Shown here piece by piece: positions 32,052-36,586 of a DNA stretch of 36,586 bases. Under the pieces are notes generated by a model, which saw nothing but the letters and a program-made list of their open reading frames with translations, was not told the origin of the DNA and ran no database searches. The stretch spans positions 1-36,586 of the forward strand of contig CAJUQB010000052.1 of the NCBI GenBank assembly GCA_910588285.1. Direction: 5' to 3'. Numbering within the stretch: the first letter of the stretch is position 1; each line of letters starts with the position of its first letter. The translations under genes and the position numbers were made by a program. Source of the DNA: an uncultured Lachnospiraceae bacterium. Lineage in GTDB: Bacteria; Bacillota; Clostridia; Lachnospirales; Lachnospiraceae.

Positions 32052-33476
32052 TCAACTAATATTCATGGCTTCCCGTATCACATCCATATGGGAAATCTTC
32101 TGCTGCTCAATCTTCTCTTCACTGAGATACAGCTTTGTGGCGGACTCCTTTGTCACTGCATCCCATCTGGGCAGGCCTTCCCCATTGGGATCTCCGGTCT
32201 TGGCAAAATTCGTCCAGTATTTGATCATTTTATGGGACAGATCATGATGCCTGCCGTCAAAATTACGCCAGCAGCGATTCAAGGTCCCAAATACATACCA
32301 CAGCTCTGCCGAGTGGTAGGTCTCCCCATCCTCAACAAAATGATATTCATCTCCATCCGGAATATAGGCGTCCATGCAGAATACATAGGCCGGAATACGT
32401 CCATCCTCCGACTGCTTTGCCGCAATTGCCGCATCCCCCAATGTCACAATATCCTCTCCGGGAAGATCTTTTAATTTCTCACTGAGCTTTCCGATTCCAA
32501 GCTTATTATCCCCGGTAACAGCTCCGGACATGATGGGTACATTTTTCATATTCCCATTGACCAATGCCCGGCCTGGCGTTTCCTTATATAATACATTGTC
32601 CACTGCCTGGCGCGGATGGGGGCCGACCTTCTGTGAGGCTTCTTCCATCAAATCATACAATTCCTCTGGTGAAAGTCCCCGCAGCTCTTCGACTGTCTTG
32701 CCAAGCTCCTGACAAATCATGCTGCCCCAGCGTTCCGCTTCCTCCAATGTGGTGCCCAGAACATTGGATACAATCCCAAAGGATCCGCTCTGGATAATTG
32801 CTTTGTGAAACAGCCCGTCGGTGGCGCCGGTACACAGGTGGGATACTACGGAGCCGCCTCCTGCCGACTGGCCGAAGATCGTCACATTATTGGGATCCCC
32901 GCCAAAGGCTGCAATATTCTCCTGCACCCATTTCAAGGCTGCAATCTGATCCAGCATACCGTAGTTGCCGGACACGCCCTGCTCATTTTCTGCTGACAAA
33001 TCCGGATGGGCAAAAAAGCCAAAATAATTCACCCGGTAGTTGATGGTGACAAGGACAATCCCTTCCTTGCACAAGGCTTCCCCGTCAAATTCCATTTCAT
33101 GTCCATAGCCGCTGCCAAGACCGCCGCCATGGATCCAAAACATTACCGGCAGCCGCTCCTCCTCATTCTGGGCCGGTGTCCACACATTCAGCTTCAGGCA
33201 ATCGTCTCCCGCTTCCATGGGAACCGGATAAAACTCCTTTCGGAAGAAGTCTGCAAAAGGCATCCCAAAGGGACCGCCCCGCTGCATACAGATCTCGGAA
33301 AAGGTATCACATACACGCACCCCTTCCCAGGATTTTGGAGGCTGGGGCCCACGGAACCTGTTCTTTCCTGCTGTTGATGCAGCATAAGGGATTCCCCGGT
33401 ACACAGTATATTTTGGATTACCGCAGGGAACTCCCTGAACAATGCCATTACGAATGGTAGTCTGTCTTAGAGGCAT
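32052..33476 (-). CDS. Type-B carboxylesterase
   Basis: A 474-residue alpha/beta-hydrolase of the carboxylesterase/para-nitrobenzyl-esterase family, cytoplasmic since no signal is present. The oxyanion-hole motif is HGGG (116-119), the nucleophile elbow GQSAGG puts Ser204 in place, and YHSAELWYVFG near 390 holds the catalytic histidine. Where the family normally has a glutamate in a GxTxDEG segment, this protein reads GAVTGDNKLG, so the acid residue may be an aspartate or lie elsewhere. N-terminal RGIPYAA and FRGPQPP are typical. The start at 33476 (MPLRQT) follows AAGGA; earlier ATGs lie in or before that site. It hydrolyses small esters; the natural substrate is unknown. Confidence 0.9.
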   Translation of the reverse strand: MPLRQTTIRNGIVQGVPCGNPKYTVYRGIPYAASTAGKNRFRGPQPPKSWEGVRVCDTFSEICMQRGGPFGMPFADFFRKEFYPVPMEAGDDCLKLNVWTPAQNEEERLPVMFWIHGGGLGSGYGHEMEFDGEALCKEGIVLVTINYRVNYFGFFAHPDLSAENEQGVSGNYGMLDQIAALKWVQENIAAFGGDPNNVTIFGQSAGGGSVVSHLCTGATDGLFHKAIIQSGSFGIVSNVLGTTLEEAERWGSMICQELGKTVEELRGLSPEELYDLMEEASQKVGPHPRQAVDNVLYKETPGRALVNGNMKNVPIMSGAVTGDNKLGIGKLSEKLKDLPGEDIVTLGDAAIAAKQSEDGRIPAYVFCMDAYIPDGDEYHFVEDGETYHSAELWYVFGTLNRCWRNFDGRHHDLSHKMIKYWTNFAKTGDPNGEGLPRWDAVTKESATKLYLSEEKIEQQKISHMDVIREAMNIS

Positions 33477-33509
33477 AATCATTCCTTCTTTCTTCATTTT
33501 AGTAGTATA

Positions 33510-33831
33510 TCTTTATTGTATTAGAAATACAGCTGAAAGGAAATAGCCATTATTATGCATAGAAGGGCAGATGTGAAATTTTGTGTATGGGTTAAAAATT
33601 GGATATAGGAAGAATAGAGCAGCTCTGCTTTCTGAACTGATCCCTGCCTGGACCTGGGGGAGCGTTATTTCTGCATTACCAGGCCCCGCCGTTTTGGAAA
33701 AAGCATAATGGCCCACATCAGCAAAGTGCCAGAGCAGCGTAACACGTATCAGGATTATATTTCACGTATCTCCAGTGACGTTTTGTAAAGGACTTTTTAA
33801 TCATATTCACAAAAAATTTACATTTCAGGGC
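33510..33831. other. Intergenic region without recognised gene
   Basis: About 320 bp in which no gene, RNA or repeat was recognised. A short minus-strand open frame (up to 33716) has no ribosome binding site and no recognised motif. The stretch may be decayed mobile DNA, since transposase remnants follow. Confidence 0.5.
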
Positions 33832-33872
33832 AAAAAAATAAGGCCAGGAACCTGTTTTTAGATTCCCGGCCT
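33832..33872 (-). terminator. Terminator of the Rpn-family remnant
   Basis: On the minus strand AGGCCGGGAA...TTCCTGGCCT (33872-33841) forms a 10-bp stem with one mismatch, followed by TTATTTTTTTG. It lies 11 bp after the remnant's stop codon. Confidence 0.8.
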
Positions 33873-33883
33873 ACGGTTATGTC

Positions 33884-34017
33884 TTATGCTGTCCGTTCTG
33901 CTTTCAATTTTTTCACTTCGTCAAGAGGAAGTCCTGCATATTCCGCAATTTTTTCAAGTGTCAACATTCCATCTGCCAACATTCTTTTAGCAACCTCTTT
34001 CAAAGATTCTCCAACGC
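33884..34017 (-). pseudogene. 3' fragment of an Rpn-family nuclease/transposase gene
   Basis: Read leftwards it encodes VGESLKEVAKRMLADGMLTL and then EKIAEYAGLPLDEVKKLKAE, ending in a proper stop and terminator. This tail is typical of Rpn-family (PD-(D/E)XK) recombination-promoting proteins common in Lachnospiraceae. Everything upstream of about codon 44 from the end is missing; the break is at the junction with the transposase fragment. Confidence 0.75.
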
Positions 34018-34023
34018 GCCATT

Positions 34024-34227
34024 TCACGCGAGAAACATCACATTTACCGCAGCTTCCACAAATGGCGCGCCGCTATCCTTTCCTCCTTTGGCTACGACCC
34101 TTTGAAGTGTGAATGTGGGGCCACCATGCTGTTTTTAGAACTCTACTTTAACCATACGCGTGTTTCTTTGGAAGAAATGTACGAGAACGTAATGTCCCGT
34201 TCCCGGGGAAGAAGGTCCTCGGCATGA
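34024..34227 (+). pseudogene. 3' fragment of an IS91-type transposase
   Basis: An open stretch without start encodes REKHHIYRSFHKWRAAILSS, then FGYDPLKCECGATMLFLELY and FNHTRVSLEEMYENVMS before TGA. The FGYDPLxCxCG...ELYFNH pattern is that of the C-terminus of IS91-family (Y1, Transposase_32) transposases. The catalytic part is lost. A small accessory ORF follows as in intact elements. Confidence 0.72.
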
Positions 34228-34281
34228 CTTCACCCAGCCTTCTCTTTTATGTTATACTCCTTTTGAAAGGAGGGCACTTAT

Positions 34282-34458
34282 ATGAAACCTGATACCGGGA
34301 AACTACGCAAAAAATATATGGATAATCCGCCAGAAGGGATGACATCCCAGGACATTCGCCTCATGAGCGAGGATGACCTTCTTGATATGGATTATTTCTT
34401 AAATGAAGACGACTTATTTGATGACGGAACTGGCGTTGAAGATTTTTATATCTTCTGA
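34282..34458 (+). CDS. Small acidic accessory protein of the IS91-type element
   Basis: A 58-residue protein too short for most gene finders. AAAGGAGGGC lies 7 nt before the ATG. The sequence opens MKPDTGKLRKKYMDN, continues GMTSQDIRLMSEDDLLDMDY and ends in an Asp/Glu/Phe-rich tail VEDFYIF. It follows the transposase fragment by 54 bp on the same strand; I recall similar small acidic ORFs next to such transposases in Lachnospiraceae. Its function is unknown. A hairpin with T-run (34491-34530) follows. Confidence 0.68.
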   Translation: MKPDTGKLRKKYMDNPPEGMTSQDIRLMSEDDLLDMDYFLNEDDLFDDGTGVEDFYIF

Positions 34459-34490
34459 GAGCCTTTCGTCTTGTTGTCATGCCTATACTG

Positions 34491-34530
34491 GAAGCCTTTC
34501 TAACATATGTTCGATTGGCTTCTATTTTTT
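34491..34530 (+). terminator. Terminator after the small accessory ORF
   Basis: GAAGCC (34491-34496) pairs with GGCTTC (34517-34522) around a 20-nt loop and is followed by TATTTTTT. The stem is short. Confidence 0.55.
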
Positions 34531-34566
34531 GCCTCCTCTCTAAAAGTCGGAATTTCCTATAAGGCG

Positions 34567-34593
34567 AAAAACCGCCAGCGTCAGCCAGCGGTT
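34567..34593 (-). terminator. Terminator of the toxin-antitoxin operon
   Basis: On the minus strand AACCGC (34593-34588) and GCGGTT (34575-34570) enclose a 12-nt loop and run into TTTT, 22 bp after the toxin stop codon. Confidence 0.6.
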
Positions 34594-34614
34594 CCATCGT
34601 TACTATATTTTGTT

Positions 34615-34953
34615 TTATCCTTCGTTGTCATTCTGCGGCAGATCAGGAAACAGAATCCGAAGATAATCCCGTCTGCCGTAGAGAACACGGTCAATGTACA
34701 CATCCTGCCCATTCACACGATAGAAAACTATGTAATTTCCACTGGTGAGAAATCGGTAGTCGCTTTCTATATCTGTCACAGAGGACAGCGGAGCGCCAAT
34801 TTCTGAAAAATTTTCCAGTTCATCAACAGTGTCCATGATTTTGTTTACAGTGTTTTCAGCGGCTTGCGGATTACATAATTCAAAGGTAATATACTCCCAG
34901 ATTTCGTCCAGGTCGTTCTGGGCTTCCGGGGAGTAGTGGATGCTATTCTTCAT
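34615..34953 (-). CDS. ParE/RelE-family toxin
   Basis: A 112-residue toxin of the type II ParE/RelE superfamily. The N-terminus IHYSPEAQNDLDEIWEYI is the family's first helix pair, and the core YRFLTSGNYIVFYRV followed by VYIDRVLYGRRDY forms the beta-sheet with the usual C-terminal arginine-rich end. Members inhibit gyrase or cut mRNA on ribosomes; which applies here is open. The start overlaps the antitoxin gene by 11 bp, so translation is coupled. The pair lies beside an IS91 remnant and conjugation genes, a common setting for such modules. Confidence 0.92.
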   Translation of the reverse strand: MKNSIHYSPEAQNDLDEIWEYITFELCNPQAAENTVNKIMDTVDELENFSEIGAPLSSVTDIESDYRFLTSGNYIVFYRVNGQDVYIDRVLYGRRDYLRILFPDLPQNDNEG

Positions 34954-35203
34954 TTGCCTTTGCCCGGAAATGTGCTCTCACATCCGAGGACGAAAGCCAT
35001 CCCTTTTCCTCTCCAGATTTTTTTCCTTTTGCAAGCTCGCCCATAAGCTTCAGGGTGGCCCGTGTTTTTTCATAGTCCTGCATGTCAATGATTGCATAGC
35101 GTCCGCGTCCGTTTTTGGTGAGAAAGACCGGTGCGCCCACAGATACGTCACGGAGCACATCACTGTAATTTCTCAAATCAGAGATTGGTTTGATATTCGG
35201 CAT
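34943..35203 (-). CDS. Phd/YefM-family antitoxin
   Basis: An 86-residue antitoxin and autorepressor. The N-terminal Phd/YefM fold is visible in IKPISDLRNYSDVLRDV, GAPVFLTKNGRGRYAI and DMQDYEKT; the C-terminal tail, rich in Lys and Glu, should bind the toxin. The start at 35203 has AGGAG about 9 nt upstream; a longer frame to 35263 runs through the promoter. It is the first gene of the operon, and a perfect inverted repeat at its promoter is the likely binding site. Confidence 0.92.
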   Translation of the reverse strand: MPNIKPISDLRNYSDVLRDVSVGAPVFLTKNGRGRYAIIDMQDYEKTRATLKLMGELAKGKKSGEEKGWLSSSDVRAHFRAKANEE

Positions 35204-35228
35204 AATCACATTCTCCTTTCCTGCCCTT

Positions 35229-35271
35229 AGTATACCCTGATTTGATGTAAAATTCAACGGCATATTTTACA
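35229..35271 (-). promoter_or_regulatory. Toxin-antitoxin promoter and operator
   Basis: On the minus strand: -35 TTGAAT (35257-35252), 17-bp spacer, -10 TATACT (35234-35229). A perfect 8-bp inverted repeat TGTAAAAT-N10-ATTTTACA (35246-35253, 35264-35271) covers the -35, as expected for antitoxin autorepression. Confidence 0.75.
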
Positions 35272-35279
35272 ACGGTATT

Positions 35280-36146
35280 TTAGTGAGCGCCCCATATGGA
35301 TTTCGAAAGGCTCCCGGCCTTGAAGAGAACGAAACACAGCAGCACCGTGTACCCCACACATGTCCAGATGGCCCCCATCATGTCGTCGCCCGCCGCGATA
35401 CCCTGCACCAGAACAGCATAAATCGCCATGCAGACCATGATAAGCATCCCCTGGAACCCTACGGCGAAAAGGGACTTGAAATAGTTGTGCCCCATATGCC
35501 CGGCCTCCCGGTTGGCGATAGTGGCGAAGGGGATGGGGGCAAGACTGGTCATCAGGTAAATTTCTATCATGCGTCCGTAGACAATGACGAACACCACGAT
35601 ATTCAGGGCCGTCATTGTGAACTGCACGACAAAGGATTGCAGGAAGATTCCCAGCAGGGGACCAAGCTCCATTGCCTCAAGCTGTGCCTGCATGTTGTCC
35701 AGGGCCTCCGGCGTGACAGCGGTGGAGCCTTGTATCAGCCCTGCCGACTGCTGCACTACATGCTGGGACACGTCAAATACCGCCATGACGATGTTGAAGG
35801 TGTTGGAGAGCACCAGCACAGCGGCGAAGGTCTTGAAAATCCATTTGAAGAATATCCAGGTGTCGAAGTTGTGGAGGTTGTTGTGGTCCACCAGCATCTG
35901 GATGAGCTCATAGGTCATCACGAAGGTCAGCACCAGCCCCGCTATGGGGAGGATGACTGTCTCGGAGAGCTGGCGTATCATGGAGAACACCCCGGCGTTC
36001 CATGCCGCCGGGGTCATCCCTACCTGTGCCGCGATCTCTCCGACCTGCTCGTTCACCCCCGTGAAGAGCCCGCCGAGGTTCTCCATGATACCCTCGACCA
36101 GAAGGGCTTTGAGCCATTCCGTGATGGCGTCGAAGATACTTTGCAT
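35280..36146 (-). CDS. TrbL/VirB6-like conjugal transfer membrane protein
   Basis: A 288-residue protein with about six hydrophobic segments, starting with a helix-rich N-terminus (FDAITEWLKALLVEG) and ending KAGSLSKSIWGAH. It matches the VirB6/TrbL-like channel component (CD0411-like) that follows maff2 in Tn1549/Tn916-superfamily conjugative elements. AAAGGAG lies 7 nt before the ATG, and the gene seems complete. Its usual followers (PrgI, VirB4 and further transfer genes) are absent: a toxin-antitoxin module begins directly after it, so the element is broken here. Alone it cannot support transfer. Confidence 0.85.
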   Translation of the reverse strand: MQSIFDAITEWLKALLVEGIMENLGGLFTGVNEQVGEIAAQVGMTPAAWNAGVFSMIRQLSETVILPIAGLVLTFVMTYELIQMLVDHNNLHNFDTWIFFKWIFKTFAAVLVLSNTFNIVMAVFDVSQHVVQQSAGLIQGSTAVTPEALDNMQAQLEAMELGPLLGIFLQSFVVQFTMTALNIVVFVIVYGRMIEIYLMTSLAPIPFATIANREAGHMGHNYFKSLFAVGFQGMLIMVCMAIYAVLVQGIAAGDDMMGAIWTCVGYTVLLCFVLFKAGSLSKSIWGAH

Positions 36147-36166
36147 AGGTCACTCCTTTGGGGAAA

Positions 36167-36259
36167 TCAGAACAGATCAGCCAGCAACGGGATCAGGTTC
36201 ATGCCAAGGAGGACGATACCCCCGCCGGCCATGAGCCGCTTCATGCCCTGGCTTTTTGC
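36167..36259 (-). pseudogene. maff2: Truncated 3' end of maff2 (conjugation-associated small membrane protein)
   Basis: Thirty codons, AKSQGMKRLMAGGG and then IVLLGMNLIPLLADLF, correspond to the C-terminal part of Maff2 proteins. The codon before it is TGA and the sequence upstream (36260 onwards) has no maff2 similarity. The cut is sharp and lies next to a serine recombinase gene end, so it looks like an integration junction. It precedes the TrbL-like gene by 20 bp, as in intact elements. Confidence 0.75.
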
Positions 36260-36309
36260 TCATGTGAGATAAAGAAGTAAAAGAAGTGTAAAAAATTTTG
36301 CCGTTCCCT

Positions 36310-36328
36310 GTCCGGCTGACTGCCGGAC
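36310..36328 (-). terminator. Hairpin after the serine recombinase gene
   Basis: GTCCGGC (36328-36322) and GCCGGAC (36316-36310) pair around a 5-nt loop; a T-run (TTTTTT near 36295) follows about 12 nt further on, so termination is plausible but not classical. Confidence 0.55.
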
Positions 36329-36338
36329 GGGTCGGGCT

Positions 36339-36586
36339 TTAGTCGGGCAACTCTACCTTGCCGACAAAAGAGTAATAGATTTCGATTTCCTGTCTGCGGA
36401 GCTTCCCCCGGCGTTTCCCGTCAAGGGCTTCCGATTCGTGGATTACGATTTTCTCCACAAACTCCCGTAACAGGGTAGGGGTGAGTTCCTCAAAGCTGGT
36501 GTACTTGCGGACTACTTTCATAAACTTCTCGGCGTTTGCCGTGGCTTCCAGCGTCCTTGAAAGCTCGCCCTGCAGAACGGCGGCAC
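36339..36586 (-). CDS. Large serine recombinase, C-terminal end (partial at window edge)
   Basis: The 3' end of a gene that continues beyond the right edge; 81 residues are visible. LEATANAEKFMKVVRKYTSF, then LTPTLLREFVEKIVIHESEA and QEIEIYYSFVGKVELPD match the C-terminal (DUF4368-type) region of large serine site-specific recombinases. These integrate and excise mobilizable and conjugative elements. The gene ends about 80 bp from the maff2 breakpoint, the usual position of the recombinase at one end of such elements. The catalytic N-terminal domain is outside the window. Confidence 0.88.
   Translation of the reverse strand, partial: AAVLQGELSRTLEATANAEKFMKVVRKYTSFEELTPTLLREFVEKIVIHESEALDGKRRGKLRRQEIEIYYSFVGKVELPD

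Noticed and set aside
34018..34085. Apparent CxxCxxC zinc ribbon on the minus strand joined to the Rpn tail
   Set aside because: It is the reverse-strand reading of the IS91-type fragment, whose plus-strand frame has family-typical sequence.

Overview
The window looks like a chromosomal segment from a Lachnospiraceae-type member of the Clostridia. This rests on gene families (class I two-subunit fumarase, DUF6034-like lipoprotein, LplA/LplB/YtcP-type sugar uptake with a membrane-bound AraC regulator, xPKTG-anchored surface protein, Rpn and IS91 remnants, Tn1549-like conjugation genes), strong AGGAGG ribosome binding sites and TTGACA/TATAAT promoters. The genus cannot be fixed from the sequence alone.

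Layout. Positions 1-340 hold two tandem promoters and the leader of an rRNA operon that reads leftwards out of the window. Next, all on the minus strand, come an orphan HExxH protein, a hairpin-rich repeat region, tRNA-Ser(GCU), the two fumarase subunits (1675-3152) and an orphan HipA-like kinase with a palindrome over its promoter. From 12986 down to 4456 runs a two-component system followed by a six-gene block: DUF6034-like lipoprotein, two membrane permeases, an ABC ATPase, a large secreted Glu-Pro-rich membrane-anchored protein and a small bitopic membrane protein. The last two gene junctions are ATGA overlaps. A sugar-binding lipoprotein and a chemoreceptor (16031-13002) lie directly upstream of the two-component system, only 15 bp away. 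From 23737 down to 16154 is a carbohydrate uptake operon: binding protein, two permeases, AraC-type membrane sensor/regulator and a second binding protein, with no ATPase, closed by a strong terminator.

The plus-strand part begins with a 1079-residue sortase-anchored transglutaminase-fold surface protein (24029-27268). It is followed by an AT-richer two-gene cassette (27498-31765): an AlbA_2/Schlafen-type protein with a C-terminal winged helix, and a 981-residue fusion of an AEP (TOTE-type) primase domain, an SF2 helicase and a PLD-like domain. This is the best candidate for a poorly described conflict/defence system. It is preceded by a perfect 20-bp-arm palindrome and bracketed by two short remnants that share a PYGEKV coding motif, possibly the 3' end of a subtilisin-like (S8) peptidase gene.

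After a type-B carboxylesterase (32052-33476) the right end is a mosaic of mobile DNA: an Rpn-family 3' fragment abutting an IS91-type transposase 3' fragment with its small accessory ORF, a YefM/ParE-type toxin-antitoxin pair with an inverted-repeat operator, an intact TrbL/VirB6-like conjugation gene, a 30-codon tail of maff2, and the 3' end of a large serine recombinase that appears to have integrated into maff2.
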